Assembly (NCBI GenBank): GCA_021555075.1
Contig: JAKGBX010000001.1
Location: forward strand, 2,108,001 to 2,172,000
Source of the DNA: Rhodobacteraceae bacterium LMO-JJ12
Lineage (GTDB): Bacteria > Pseudomonadota > Alphaproteobacteria > Rhodobacterales > Rhodobacteraceae
Length of the DNA: 64,000 nt
Direction of reading: 5' to 3'
Below, piece after piece: positions 31,112-40,127 of this stretch; within the stretch, counting starts at the first letter, position 1, and the number at the start of each line of letters is the position of its first letter. The notes below the pieces were generated by a model. The model worked only from the letters and a program-made list of their open reading frames with translations. It had not been told where the DNA came from and made no database searches. A program made the position numbers and the translations under genes.

Positions 31112-31867
31112 ATGAAAATGTCCGATATCGCTGCCATCATCACCGGGGGCGCCTCTGGCCTCGGCGAAGCCACGGCCCGCCAATTCATCTCTGCCGGAGC
31201 TCAGGTCACCCTGCTTGATCGCGACGCCGAACGCGGCAACGCCGTCGCCGCCGACATGGGCGCCACCTTCGCGCAAACCGACGTCACCGACGAAGACAGC
31301 GTCGCCGCCGCGATCCAGACCGCCAAAGAGGCCATGGGCAAGATCAATGTCGCCGTGAATTGCGCCGGTATCGGCACCGCCGAAAAGACACTGCACAAGA
31401 AAGGCGCCCACGCGCTCGATCATTATCAGCGAATCATCAACATCAATCTGGTGGGCAGCTTCAACGTCGCACGCCTTGCCGCCGCCGAAATGGCCACTAA
31501 CACACCCGATGACGATGGCGCGCGCGGCGTGATCATCAACACCGCCTCGGTCGCCGCATTTGACGGTCAAAAGGGCCAGGTCGGTTATGCCTCGTCCAAG
31601 GGCGGGATCGTGGGTATGACCCTGCCGATGGCGCGTGATCTGGCGCGTGAAGGCATCCGCGTGATGACCATCGCGCCGGGCATCTTCGCCACGCCGATGC
31701 TCACTGGCCTGCCGCAAGAGGTCCAGGACAGCCTGGCGGCCGATGTCACCTGCCCGCAGCGTCTGGGGGATCCGAATGAATATGGACGCCTGGCCCAGTT
31801 CATCGTCGAATGTGGCTATCTCAACGGCACCGTGATCCGCATCGACGGCGCCTTGCGGATGCAATAA
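31112..31867 (+). CDS. Short-chain dehydrogenase, 3-hydroxyacyl-CoA dehydrogenase type
   Basis: This 251-residue SDR enzyme has the NAD-binding TGGASGLGEA (residues 11-20), NCAGIGTA, the catalytic Ser in INTASVAAF and YASSK (Tyr and Lys about residues 155-159). The sequence pattern resembles type II 3-hydroxyacyl-CoA dehydrogenases (HSD17B10-like), which oxidise 3-hydroxyacyl-CoA in fatty acid or isoleucine breakdown. An AAGGAG site lies 10 bases ahead of the ATG. It stands alone. The exact substrate is inferred. Confidence 0.85.
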   Translation: MKMSDIAAIITGGASGLGEATARQFISAGAQVTLLDRDAERGNAVAADMGATFAQTDVTDEDSVAAAIQTAKEAMGKINVAVNCAGIGTAEKTLHKKGAHALDHYQRIININLVGSFNVARLAAAEMATNTPDDDGARGVIINTASVAAFDGQKGQVGYASSKGGIVGMTLPMARDLAREGIRVMTIAPGIFATPMLTGLPQEVQDSLAADVTCPQRLGDPNEYGRLAQFIVECGYLNGTVIRIDGALRMQ

Positions 31868-31884
31868 CGCGCTCTGCGCGTCTC

Positions 31885-31911
31885 GCAGGGTGCGGATTTT
31901 GCGCGCCCTGC
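31885..31911. terminator. Hairpin after the SDR gene
   Basis: A 10-bp stem with one G-T pair (31885-31894 with 31902-31911) and a seven-base loop lies 17 bases past the SDR stop and before the convergent uup gene. There is no T-run, so termination is only likely. Confidence 0.5.
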
Positions 31912-31994
31912 ACACCCAAAGGTTAACGCATGCCCCGGCAGCCGGGAGTCAGACGCCTAACAGCCGCGAGTCACCCCCCGCTTTTCGGGCTCGG

Positions 31995-33818
31995 TTAACC
32001 CTCGGCCTCCGCCTTTTCAGCAAGCATTAACCATTCTTCCTCAGCCGCCGCCAAGGCCGCCTGCCGCTCGACCAACGCCTCGGTCGCCTTCTTGAATTTC
32101 ATCGGTTCCTTGTTGAAAAGATCGGGCTGCTCGAGGAACTCTTCCAGCTTGCCAATCTCCGCTTCCAGCCGCTCAAGCACCTTTGGCAGTTCTTCCAAAC
32201 GGTGCTTCTGGGTGAAGGAAAGGCTGGTTTTTTGTGTCGAAGACGGCTTTATGTTGTTCTTTGAAGATGTTGTTTTTTCTTGCTTTTCTTCGGCAACCGC
32301 TCGGGCCGTCTCGGCTCTTTGAGCACGATAATCGCTCCACCCTCCGGCATAGGTCACGGCGCGCCCATCCCCCTCCATCGCGATGGTGATCGAGGCCACC
32401 CGATCGAGAAAATCACGGTCATGGCTGACCAACAAAACGGTGCCATCATAGCCATCCAGCAGTTCTTGCAACAGGTCCAGCGTTTCAACATCAAGATCGT
32501 TTGTCGGCTCATCCAGCACCAACAAATTGCTCTCGCGCGCCATCAATCTGGCCAACAAAAGCCGCGCCTTTTCACCCCCTGAAAGCGACCTTACAGGCGC
32601 TCTCACCTGACGCTCATCAAACAGGAATTCTTTAAGATAACCAACGACATGGCGGGGCATTCCGCGCACCATGATCTGATCTGATCGTCCTGAAACCTGC
32701 ATGCCGGGACCGGCGGTCAGACTGTCCCAAAGCGTCGCATCTGGATCAAGCTGGGCACGCGCCTGGTCAAACACCGCCGGCACAAGATTCGTGCCATGTT
32801 TGACGCTGCCCTCATCCGCCGCGATCTCCCCCATCAGTATTTTCAAAAGCGTCGTTTTGCCGACCCCGTTAGGGCCAACAAACGCCACCCGATCGCCCCG
32901 CATCACGGTCAAATCGAAAGAATTCAAGATAAGCTTATCACCGTAATGCTTTGTAATCCCGCGCGCTTCAATGACCTTACGGCCAGACTTCGGCCCCGCC
33001 TCAAGCGCCATGCCCGCCGTGCCTTGGCGTCTGATCTGGCTGGCGCGGTCGGCGCGCAAATCCTGAAGGGCGCGCACCCGGCCCATATTGCGCTTGCGCC
33101 GCGCACTGATTCCTTCGACCGCCCAACGCCCTTCTTCCTTGATCTTGCGATCAAGCTTGTGGCGCGCCGTATCTTCCTCATCCCAAAGCTTATCGCGCCA
33201 AGCCTCAAAATCGCTAAATCCCTTTTCCTGACGCCGCACTTTTCCCCTGTCTATCCAAAGGGTTGCACGTGTTAGCGCAGTCAGAAATGCGCGGTCATGG
33301 CTGATCAACACAAAGGCCGCGCGGGTGGCTTTCAGTTCCTCTTCCAGCCAAAGCGTCGCTTCGATATCAAGGTGGTTGGTCGGCTCATCCAGCAACATCA
33401 GCTCCGGTGCCTCAGCCATCAGCTTGGCCAGCGCCGCCCTGCGCCGCTCCCCACCCGAAGCCGTCTGCACAGCCCGAGCCGGGTCGAATTTAAGCCCCTC
33501 GCTGGCCCGTTCCACCCGGTACAGCTCCCCCGGCTCCAATCCGCTCGACGCATAGTCGCCCAGCGTCGCAAACCCGCTCATATCCGGGTGCTGCTCCATA
33601 TAGCCCACGCTGACGCCCGGCCCGGCGACACGCGCCCCGCGATCTGGTTCAACAAGACCGGCCATCACCTTGAGAAGTGTAGATTTTCCGGATCCATTGC
33701 GTCCAACCAATGCGACCCGGTCAGCCGGTTGCACCACCAGCGACAAGGCATCAAAAATCGGCTCTCCCCCAAAGGTGAGCGAGACATCGGTGAGTTGTAA
33801 TATAGGAGCTCTGGCCAT
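31995..33818 (-). CDS. uup: ABC-F ATPase Uup
   Basis: Uup is a cytoplasmic ABC-F protein with two ATP-binding cassettes that acts on ribosomes and affects transposon excision. The 607-residue protein has cassette 1 (GRNGSGKST, SGGERRR, LMLLDEPTNHLD) and a linker with RRKRNMGRVRALQ. Cassette 2 follows (GPNGVGKTT, SGGEKAR, LLVLDEPTNDLD). A C-terminal coiled coil (about residues 540-607) is the DNA-binding hallmark that separates Uup from other ABC-F types. A Ser/Thr/Lys-rich stretch links cassette 2 to the coiled coil. olsB is encoded 32 bases upstream. Confidence 0.93.
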   Translation of the reverse strand: MARAPILQLTDVSLTFGGEPIFDALSLVVQPADRVALVGRNGSGKSTLLKVMAGLVEPDRGARVAGPGVSVGYMEQHPDMSGFATLGDYASSGLEPGELYRVERASEGLKFDPARAVQTASGGERRRAALAKLMAEAPELMLLDEPTNHLDIEATLWLEEELKATRAAFVLISHDRAFLTALTRATLWIDRGKVRRQEKGFSDFEAWRDKLWDEEDTARHKLDRKIKEEGRWAVEGISARRKRNMGRVRALQDLRADRASQIRRQGTAGMALEAGPKSGRKVIEARGITKHYGDKLILNSFDLTVMRGDRVAFVGPNGVGKTTLLKILMGEIAADEGSVKHGTNLVPAVFDQARAQLDPDATLWDSLTAGPGMQVSGRSDQIMVRGMPRHVVGYLKEFLFDERQVRAPVRSLSGGEKARLLLARLMARESNLLVLDEPTNDLDVETLDLLQELLDGYDGTVLLVSHDRDFLDRVASITIAMEGDGRAVTYAGGWSDYRAQRAETARAVAEEKQEKTTSSKNNIKPSSTQKTSLSFTQKHRLEELPKVLERLEAEIGKLEEFLEQPDLFNKEPMKFKKATEALVERQAALAAAEEEWLMLAEKAEAEG

Positions 33819-33850
33819 GCCGCCTCAGCTATCCGTCCCGCGTCACAGCG

Positions 33851-34582
33851 TCAAGCCGCCACCGCCCGCAACAGACGTCGACGTGTCGGCGGGATTGCGG
33901 CGACCTCCAGCCCGGTAAAAACATGCAGCGTGTCCATTTTCATGTCCACCACCGCATGATCGCTCACCCATCCGCCCATCGCCAGATAAGTTCGCAGCAA
34001 AGGCGGCATGCGCTGCATCGCCCGCTTCACATCCGGTTCTTGCCGGAGCCGGTTGGAAAAGCGAACGACCTGCTGCGCCTTCACCCGCGGCAGCCACCGT
34101 TTGGGTGCCAAATGGCGTTCATTCAGCATGGTAAACGCATCGAGATAGAGGGCTGCGTCGGTTCCCGCAAAAGACGAGCATCCAAACAGCATTTTAACCC
34201 TGTTTTCATCGACATACCGGGTCAAAACAGCCCAGGAAATGCGCAGAATATCGGGATCGGTTTCGCCCGGAAGAACGCAAAAGCGGCCAATCTCAAGCAA
34301 CGTTCCCTCAAAACTCTCCAACGCCGAGAGCTCGTAATACTGGGCCGAGTAGCTCTCAGTGATCTGCCCCGCGTCCAGCGGTAATATCCGACAGCAGGCC
34401 AACAACCTGCCGGTAGAGCGGTCTTCGATCAGAAGATGCAGGCAACGCGCGTCGAATCCATCGCTATCCTGTCCCGCGCGGCCGAAAAATGCACGGTGCC
34501 GCAAAGCTTGCGCCGCAGCGATGTCGGCTTTGCAGGTGGTCAGGCGCGCGCTATAGCGGCCTTTGATCAGAGCCAGCCCCAT
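33851..34582 (-). CDS. olsB: L-ornithine N(alpha)-acyltransferase OlsB
   Basis: OlsB makes lyso-ornithine lipid by transferring a 3-hydroxyacyl chain from ACP to ornithine; it acts in the first step of ornithine-lipid synthesis. The 243-residue GNAT-like protein shows the family blocks AQALRHRAFFG, LLACCRILPL, LLEIGRFCVLPGE and LFGCSSFAGTD. The second enzyme, OlsA, which completes the lipid, is not adjacent in this window although the two genes are often together. Ornithine lipids replace phospholipids under phosphate limitation in marine bacteria. Confidence 0.88.
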   Translation of the reverse strand: MGLALIKGRYSARLTTCKADIAAAQALRHRAFFGRAGQDSDGFDARCLHLLIEDRSTGRLLACCRILPLDAGQITESYSAQYYELSALESFEGTLLEIGRFCVLPGETDPDILRISWAVLTRYVDENRVKMLFGCSSFAGTDAALYLDAFTMLNERHLAPKRWLPRVKAQQVVRFSNRLRQEPDVKRAMQRMPPLLRTYLAMGGWVSDHAVVDMKMDTLHVFTGLEVAAIPPTRRRLLRAVAA

Positions 34583-34682
34583 GCATCGGACTCCTGCGTT
34601 GTCTGCCTCACGCTAGGCTTCCCCGCCGTGGCGCGCAAGAACTGACACAGCAGGTGCACAACGACCGATCACAAACCGCAGA

Positions 34683-35141
34683 TCAATTGTTGTTCAGCAG
34701 CGCAGCGGGATTGAAATTCCCGATGTTACCCAGAAGCTGGCGCAGGAATCCCTTGTCCTGAACACTCGAACTGGTGACCCGTCGAGTCAGCGGCACGACC
34801 CTGCCATCTGCAAGACCGAACCGTTCGATATTCTGCACCACGTCGCGGCTATCAAAGCTGATCGCAAGCACCTGGCGTTCCATCACCTGGGGCCGCATCA
34901 TGCCAAAATGCTTCACTCGGCTACGCACGTAATAATAATCGCCACCTTGCAGCAATCCGCCTGCCGAGGGGGCCCCGATAACTTCGTCTACTGTTGTACG
35001 CGAATCCACTCCGACCACGATCTCAGACAGTTCGTCTTCGCTTGGCACATAACCATGGTTGCGATAGATGGACGCGCAGGACGTAATCAACGCCACCGCC
35101 AGGATCGCCACCGAAACACGTATCCCGGATTTTCTGCTCAT
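34683..35141 (-). CDS. bamE: Outer membrane assembly factor BamE (SmpA/OmlA)
   Basis: BamE is a small lipoprotein of the BAM complex, which inserts beta-barrel proteins into the outer membrane. The 152-residue protein has a lipoprotein signal ending in LITSC (about residue 22), then NHGYVPSEDELSEIVVGVDSRTTVDEVIGAPS, the typical SmpA pattern of a loop and helix followed by beta strands (YYYVRSRV, ISFDSRDVV). It is divergent from the yceD-rpmF series and has a conserved position in Rhodobacterales. Confidence 0.92.
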   Translation of the reverse strand: MSRKSGIRVSVAILAVALITSCASIYRNHGYVPSEDELSEIVVGVDSRTTVDEVIGAPSAGGLLQGGDYYYVRSRVKHFGMMRPQVMERQVLAISFDSRDVVQNIERFGLADGRVVPLTRRVTSSSVQDKGFLRQLLGNIGNFNPAALLNNN

Positions 35142-35224
35142 GCCGTTGCCCTCTTGTCTTGGCGATTAGCGCCTTTTATCCCGCTTACAACAGCTTCACC
35201 CCCTTCTTCAAGAATTGAAAGCCT

Positions 35225-35776
35225 ATGCCCGAACCAAAGCCCACCCGCCAATTACGCGTTTCTGACTTGCCCGAGCGTAGTCAAACCGCTTTCGAGATCG
35301 TCCCCGACGCGCAAGAGTTGAACACAATTGCAGAAGAGCTCGACCTCGGCGGCCTGCGAAAGCTGCGCTTTTGCGGACATATCATGGCCGAAGGGGCGCG
35401 CGACTGGCGACTTGAGGGCGATCTGGGCGCCACGGTCACTCAACCCTGCGCCGTCACGCTTGTTCCTGTCACCACGCGGATCGACGACAAGGTGGTTCGC
35501 CGTTTTCTGAGCCAACTGCCGGAAGACAACCTCGAGGACGAAGAGATCGAGATGCCCGAGGATGAAACCATAGAACGTCTTGGCCGTGTGATCGATCTTG
35601 ACGCCGTGATGATCGAGGCGTTGTCGCTGGCGCTACCGCTTTACCCGCGCGCACCCGATGCCGCGCTAGAAAACGCCCGGTTCGCAGAGCCTGGGGAAAC
35701 CCCGCTCAGCGATGACGACATGCGGCCTTTCGCGGGGCTGAAGGCTCTGCGCGACAAACTTGAAAAAGACGATTGA
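35225..35776 (+). CDS. yceD: YceD/DUF177 protein upstream of rpmF
   Basis: The 183-residue acidic protein belongs to YceD/DUF177 (PF02620), which is nearly always encoded upstream of rpmF and is needed for normal 23S rRNA levels in several bacteria. The core pattern is GATVTQPCAVTLVPVTTRIDD (one conserved Cys) followed by an acidic stretch and IDLDAVMIEALSLALPLYP. It leads the yceD-rpmF-plsX-fabH series. A separate promoter lies before rpmF, so the downstream genes can be transcribed independently. Confidence 0.87.
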   Translation: MPEPKPTRQLRVSDLPERSQTAFEIVPDAQELNTIAEELDLGGLRKLRFCGHIMAEGARDWRLEGDLGATVTQPCAVTLVPVTTRIDDKVVRRFLSQLPEDNLEDEEIEMPEDETIERLGRVIDLDAVMIEALSLALPLYPRAPDAALENARFAEPGETPLSDDDMRPFAGLKALRDKLEKDD

Positions 35777-35805
35777 AAAGCTGTGAAAAAGGCGCAAGAA
35801 ACCGC

Positions 35806-35833
35806 TTGCACATTGAGCAGTTCAGACTATGTT
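35806..35833 (+). promoter_or_regulatory. Candidate promoter for rpmF
   Basis: TTGCAC (35806-35811) and TATGTT (35828-35833) are separated by 16 bases. They lie 132 bases upstream of the rpmF start. Confidence 0.45.
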
Positions 35834-35904
35834 CCCAGCTTCTTGAGAAATTAGGGTTGGACAGGTAGGCTCGGACCGAATATGAGCCACCAACACCCGT
35901 GAAC

Positions 35905-35942
35905 GGGGCGGCAACGCCCAGAGGAAACAGGGCCAAGGCCCT
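35905..35942 (+). promoter_or_regulatory. Tandem hairpins in the rpmF leader
   Basis: Two inverted repeats lie 23-60 bases before rpmF: GGGCG/CGCCC (35905-35919) and AGGGCC/GGCCCT (35929-35942). The second is near the ribosome binding region (TGAGG). They might modulate rpmF translation. Confidence 0.35.
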
Positions 35943-35965
35943 AGCAATTAACTGAGGTTGGCGAC

Positions 35966-36172
35966 ATGGCTGTCCAACAGAACAAAGTTTCGAAATCGCG
36001 CCGCAATAACCGCCGCGCACATGATGCACTGGTTGCGGCAAACCCCAACGAATGCTCAAACTGCGGCGAGCTACGTCGCCCGCATCACGTCTGCCCCTCT
36101 TGTGGGCACTACGATGACCGTGAAATCGTCGCTATGACAGACGAGATTGATCTGGACGAAGACGCGGCCTAA
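35966..36172 (+). CDS. rpmF: 50S ribosomal protein L32
   Basis: L32 is a small protein of the large ribosomal subunit. The 68-residue sequence starts [19 protein letters not shown] and has the zinc-ribbon cysteines in CSNCGEL and CPSCGHY. An acidic C-terminal extension (EIDLDEDAA) is typical of alphaproteobacteria. The gene lies between yceD and plsX as in most bacteria, linking ribosome and lipid synthesis genes. Confidence 0.97.
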   Translation: MAVQQNKVSKSRRNNRRAHDALVAANPNECSNCGELRRPHHVCPSCGHYDDREIVAMTDEIDLDEDAA

Positions 36173-36200
36173 GTCCGCGCCCCTGGGGGCAGCCCGTCGA

Positions 36201-37313
36201 ATGACGCTATTGCAAGACAGCACTGGCAGTGAGACGGGCGAAAGCACCGGGCGTATCCTGATATCGGTTGACGCTATGGGCGGCGACAAGGGGCCGGCGA
36301 CTGTTGTCGCCGGCATTTCGCGTTCGGCCAAGGACGACCCACGGCTTTCGTTCATCCTGCACGGTCCGCGCGACGCACTTGAGCCACTTGTGGCCCGCAA
36401 GAAGAATCTCGCCATGCGCTGCGAGATTCGCGATGCGGCAGATGTGGTCAAGATGGGTGACAAGCCCTCCCAGGTTCTGCGCAATTCGAAAAACTCGTCC
36501 ATGTGGTCGGCACTCGAATGTGTTCGCTCTGGCGAGGCGCGTGTCTGCGTCTCTTGCGGCAACACCGGGGCCTTGATGATGCTGTCGGTCGTGCGATTGC
36601 GCAAGTTGCCTGGCGTCTACCGCCCGGCCATTGCGGTCTTGTGGCCCTCGCGCAACCCACAGGGTTTCAACATGATGCTCGATGCCGGCGCCGATGTGAA
36701 AGCCGATGAGCGCGATCTCTTGCAATACGCCTTGATGGGCGCCTCCTATGCCCGCAACGGGCTGGGACTTGAGCGCCCGCGCATCGGCCTCTTGAATGTC
36801 GGCACTGAAGAATTCAAAGGCCGTGCGGAAATGCAGGCGGCCAATTCTCTGATTGCCGAAAACGCCGCCAACGGCAAGTTCGACTATGTCGGTTTTGTCG
36901 AGGGGTCCGACCTGCCCGGCAGCAAATGTGATGTTATCGTAACAGACGGGTTCACCGGCAATGTTGCGCTCAAGACCGGCGAAGGTGTCGCTTCGCTGTT
37001 CGGCGATTTCTTGCGCGAAGCGTTTCGCTACACTCCGCTCTCGCGTTTGGCATCGGTTCTGGCCTATACCTCGATACAACGCCTGAAAAAGCGGATAGAT
37101 CCGCGGCGTGTAAACGGTGGCGTGTTTTTGGGCCTCAATGGCACGGTTGTAAAATCACATGGCTCGGCAGACGCCACAGGCGTGGCAGCTGCCGTCAAGC
37201 TAGCGTCGCAACTGGCTGAGAGCAATTTTTCGGTCAAGCTTGCCGCACGGATCGCAGCCGCAACCATGCTGGCCCGAACCGGTGACGATGAAAGAGAAAG
37301 CGAAACCAAATGA
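36201..37313 (+). CDS. plsX: Phosphate acyltransferase PlsX
   Basis: PlsX converts acyl-ACP to acyl-phosphate, the acyl donor for phospholipid synthesis by PlsY. The 370-residue protein has the family block ISVDAMGGDKGP (about residues 21-32), GNTGALM and CDVIVTDGFTGNV. The ATG at 36201 removes an 18-codon extension that would overlap rpmF. Its stop overlaps the fabH start (ATGA), so the two enzymes are co-translated. No strong ribosome binding site precedes it. Confidence 0.96.
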   Translation: MTLLQDSTGSETGESTGRILISVDAMGGDKGPATVVAGISRSAKDDPRLSFILHGPRDALEPLVARKKNLAMRCEIRDAADVVKMGDKPSQVLRNSKNSSMWSALECVRSGEARVCVSCGNTGALMMLSVVRLRKLPGVYRPAIAVLWPSRNPQGFNMMLDAGADVKADERDLLQYALMGASYARNGLGLERPRIGLLNVGTEEFKGRAEMQAANSLIAENAANGKFDYVGFVEGSDLPGSKCDVIVTDGFTGNVALKTGEGVASLFGDFLREAFRYTPLSRLASVLAYTSIQRLKKRIDPRRVNGGVFLGLNGTVVKSHGSADATGVAAAVKLASQLAESNFSVKLAARIAAATMLARTGDDERESETK

Positions 37314-38284
37314 CGATACGCGCGGTGGTTCAAGGGGTCGGGCACTATCTGCCTGAAGAGATCGTGCCGAACAGTCATTTTGAAAAGACGCTCGATACCA
37401 GCGACGAGTGGATCAAGACCCGTTCGGGTATTGAAAGACGCCATTTTGCCGCCGAAGGCGAAACCACTTCTGACATGGCCATCAAAGCAGCGCGCGCCGC
37501 GTTGAAATCGGCGGGCATGCAGGCCGACGACATCGACACCGTGATCGTCGCCACCTCGACGCCTGACCTGACCTTTCCCGCTGTCGCCACCATGGTTCAG
37601 GCAGGCCTTGGCATGACACGCGGCTTCGGTTTCGACGTTCAGGCCGTCTGCGCCGGGTTTGTCTTTGCCCTGACCAATGCAAATGCGTTGATTGTCTCTG
37701 GCCAGGTCAAGTCAGTGCTGGTGATCGGCGCCGAGACCTTCTCGCGCATCATGGACTGGAGCGACCGCTCGACATGCGTGCTCTTTGGTGATGGTGCTGG
37801 CGCCCTTGTGCTTCGCGCCGCGGAAGGTGTCGGCACCAGCGATGACCGTGGCATTTTGTCCTCCGATCTCAACTCCGACGGCCGCCTGCGTGACATGCTT
37901 TATGTCGATGGTGGGGTCTCCTCCACCGGAAGTTCGGGCAAGCTCAGAATGCAAGGCAATCCACTATTCCGTCAGGCGGTGGAGAAACTCACCTCGACCG
38001 CACACGCCGCGCTTGCCAAGGTCGGGCTTGATGACAACGCGGTTGATTGGATCGTGCCGCATCAGGCCAATATCCGCATCATTCAGGGCACTGCACGCAA
38101 GATGGGCGTCCCGATGGACCGTGTGATCGTCACCGTGCAGGACCATGGAAACACCTCTGCCGCATCGATCCCTCTTGCGCTGTCAGTGGGGGTCGAGCGT
38201 GGCCAGATCAAGCGCGGCGATCTCCTGCTTACCGAGGCAATTGGCGGCGGCCTTGCCTGGGGTGCAGTGGTGCTGCGCTGGTAA
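37310..38284 (+). CDS. fabH: 3-oxoacyl-ACP synthase III FabH
   Basis: FabH condenses acetyl-CoA with malonyl-ACP to start fatty acid synthesis. The 324-residue protein has the catalytic triad: Cys in DVQAVCAGFVF (about residue 113), His in VPHQANIRI and Asn in HGNTSAAS. It has the N-terminal SDEWIKTRSGIERRHFA signature. The start overlaps plsX by four bases. It closes the lipid part of the series; ihfA follows after a 123-base gap with its own promoter. Confidence 0.97.
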   Translation: MTIRAVVQGVGHYLPEEIVPNSHFEKTLDTSDEWIKTRSGIERRHFAAEGETTSDMAIKAARAALKSAGMQADDIDTVIVATSTPDLTFPAVATMVQAGLGMTRGFGFDVQAVCAGFVFALTNANALIVSGQVKSVLVIGAETFSRIMDWSDRSTCVLFGDGAGALVLRAAEGVGTSDDRGILSSDLNSDGRLRDMLYVDGGVSSTGSSGKLRMQGNPLFRQAVEKLTSTAHAALAKVGLDDNAVDWIVPHQANIRIIQGTARKMGVPMDRVIVTVQDHGNTSAASIPLALSVGVERGQIKRGDLLLTEAIGGGLAWGAVVLRW

Positions 38285-38349
38285 CCCTCGGTTTCGGGCC
38301 TGAAAACAAGCAAATATCGCCCTAAACGCCGCCTTCCAAGCCATTGATA

Positions 38350-38379
38350 TTGACTCGGAAATTCCGATGCCCCTAAGGT
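38350..38379 (+). promoter_or_regulatory. Candidate ihfA promoter with internal palindrome
   Basis: TTGACT (38350-38355) and TAAGGT (38374-38379) are 18 bases apart. Between them lies TCGGAA-A-TTCCGA (38355-38367), a perfect 13-base palindrome overlapping the end of the -35 box. It could be an operator. Confidence 0.45.
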
Positions 38380-38407
38380 TGCTCCAAAAGAAGGGGGACG
38401 ATGAAGA

Positions 38408-38710
38408 ATGAATGACAATACATTGACGCGCATGGACCTGAGCGAAGCTGTCTTTCGCGAAGTCGGTCTGTCACGCAACGATTCCGCACAGCTTGTTGAG
38501 AGCGTACTCAAGCATATGTCCGACGCTCTCGTAGAGGGTGAACAGGTCAAAATATCGTCCTTCGGCACCTTTTCGGTTCGTGAAAAAGCGGCCCGCGTAG
38601 GCCGAAATCCGAAAACAGGTGAGGAAGTTCCAATCAAACCCCGCCGGGTTCTCACCTTCCGCCCCTCGCATCTTATGAGAGAGCGTGTGGCTGTCGGGAA
38701 CAAACGTTAA
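38408..38710 (+). CDS. ihfA: Integration host factor subunit alpha
   Basis: IHF-alpha pairs with IHF-beta to bend DNA sharply and shapes the nucleoid and many promoters. The 100-residue protein has the helical dimer part ([22 protein letters not shown]) and the DNA-binding arm ([20 protein letters not shown]) of the HU/IHF fold; the alpha-type sequence is clear from the FREVGLSR block. The ATG at 38408 follows GGGGGA, though the spacing is rather long. merR follows after 17 bases, a pair conserved widely. Confidence 0.96.
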   Translation: MNDNTLTRMDLSEAVFREVGLSRNDSAQLVESVLKHMSDALVEGEQVKISSFGTFSVREKAARVGRNPKTGEEVPIKPRRVLTFRPSHLMRERVAVGNKR

Positions 38711-38727
38711 GGAGGCATAGCAGCACA

Positions 38728-39864
38728 ATGGCCAAGTCTGCCGAAGCTTTTCGAACAATCTCCGAAGTGGCTGATTGGCTTGGTTCTCCGGCCCATGTGT
38801 TGCGGTTTTGGGAAAGCAAGTTTTCCCAAGTGAAACCGGTAAAGCGCGCCGGAGGGCGGCGTTATTACCGCCCTGCGGATATGTTGCTTCTGGGCGGTAT
38901 CAAGAAGCTGTTGCACGATGATGGAATGACCATCAAAGGTGTTCAGAAAATCCTTCGTGAACAGGGCGTTAAACACGTATCCGACTTATCGGCGCCGCTG
39001 GAGGACAACACTTCGGACTCGGCAACGATCGAGGGTCGCGCCAACGAAGTTGCCGCCTCTCAATACGATACACCTGACAGCGCGCAAGTGCTGCAATTCC
39101 AGCGAGAAGAGACAGCTCGCGACACCCCCTTGCCTGAACACGCTCCGGAAACGTCAACCACACAGGCAGATGCTCATCTCGACTCACCGGAATCGACAAG
39201 CGCGCCAGAAACCACGCCTGAAACGCCAATTGCCGAAGACGTGGCTGAAAATACCACCACACTGACGGGTGATGATGGTACCGATGATGCCCAAGAGCCG
39301 CTCATAGCGGAGTCAGAGAATACTCAGCCTCCTCCCGACGCGTCTCTTACAGACCCAAGCGAGGACGTATCGGCGGCAGACACCACCGTGTTGGAAGATT
39401 TTGCCGCACCCGACATCGCTGAGACCGGCGAAACAGAAGACGCAGCAGCCGAATCGGAAGACCAACCCAACGATGAACCAACCACCAGTGACCCGAGCAC
39501 CGTCGCTGGCTCTGAAGAAGACCGGCTCACCGACATTCCTGCTTTTCTCTACCGCTCCACCCGCAATTCTCCTCAGGAAACACCTGTGGAAACAACAGCA
39601 ACAGGCGGCACAGATGCAACAACCGACGCAGACGCTCACGCCGAGATAGAAGCCGAATCTGCGCCGACGCCGCCACGGCCCGCCATCATACAGCTGCCGC
39701 CAGATCCGGCAGACGATGCCATTGATGCCCCTCCGGGCCTGCTCAAAGCGCTCGCTGCCCGGCGCGGATACCCGCTCCAAGGGGCGGCGCGCGCCGCCGC
39801 CATCATTCAACGCGACAAACTGAGCGCGCTTTTGTCCAGACAGCACGACCCGCGCCGCGATTAA
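38728..39864 (+). CDS. MerR-family regulator with long acidic tail, downstream of ihfA
   Basis: The first ~80 residues form a MerR winged helix ([50 protein letters not shown]). The remaining ~290 residues are low complexity, rich in Thr, Glu, Asp, Ala and Pro, and end in a short conserved-looking helical part ([23 protein letters not shown]). No metal-binding cysteine motif is present, so metal sensing is unlikely. MerR proteins encoded beside ihfA are common; their regulon is not defined. AAGGAGG lies ahead of the ATG. Confidence 0.88.
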   Translation: MAKSAEAFRTISEVADWLGSPAHVLRFWESKFSQVKPVKRAGGRRYYRPADMLLLGGIKKLLHDDGMTIKGVQKILREQGVKHVSDLSAPLEDNTSDSATIEGRANEVAASQYDTPDSAQVLQFQREETARDTPLPEHAPETSTTQADAHLDSPESTSAPETTPETPIAEDVAENTTTLTGDDGTDDAQEPLIAESENTQPPPDASLTDPSEDVSAADTTVLEDFAAPDIAETGETEDAAAESEDQPNDEPTTSDPSTVAGSEEDRLTDIPAFLYRSTRNSPQETPVETTATGGTDATTDADAHAEIEAESAPTPPRPAIIQLPPDPADDAIDAPPGLLKALAARRGYPLQGAARAAAIIQRDKLSALLSRQHDPRRD

Positions 39865-39929
39865 CCTGCCTCTTGGGTCAAATTCCCCCTTGCCCCTCCG
39901 ACCAGATTCGCTATGAAAGCCCGAGTTGT

Positions 39930-40006
39930 CGGGCTATAGCGCAGGCTGGTAGCGCGTCCGTCTGGGGGACGGGAGGTCGCAGGTTCGAATCCTGCTAGCC
40001 CGACCA
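39930..40006 (+). tRNA. tRNA-Pro (GGG)
   Basis: The 77-base cloverleaf has an acceptor CGGGCTA pairing with TAGCCCG, anticodon GGG at 39964-39966 in a CTGGGGG loop, T arm GCAGG/CCTGC with TTCGAAT loop, and encoded CCA. It reads CCC and CCT proline codons. Confidence 0.96.
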
Positions 40007-40127
40007 ACTTCTTCCACCCCATGCACGCTCCGTGAAATCGCACAGTTTCGCGTTTCCTTCTCCGCATCGGGGCGCTATCACCTTGGCAGGTTTCTGAAAA
40101 GCCATCGAGAATATGGGGCGCTGAGAG

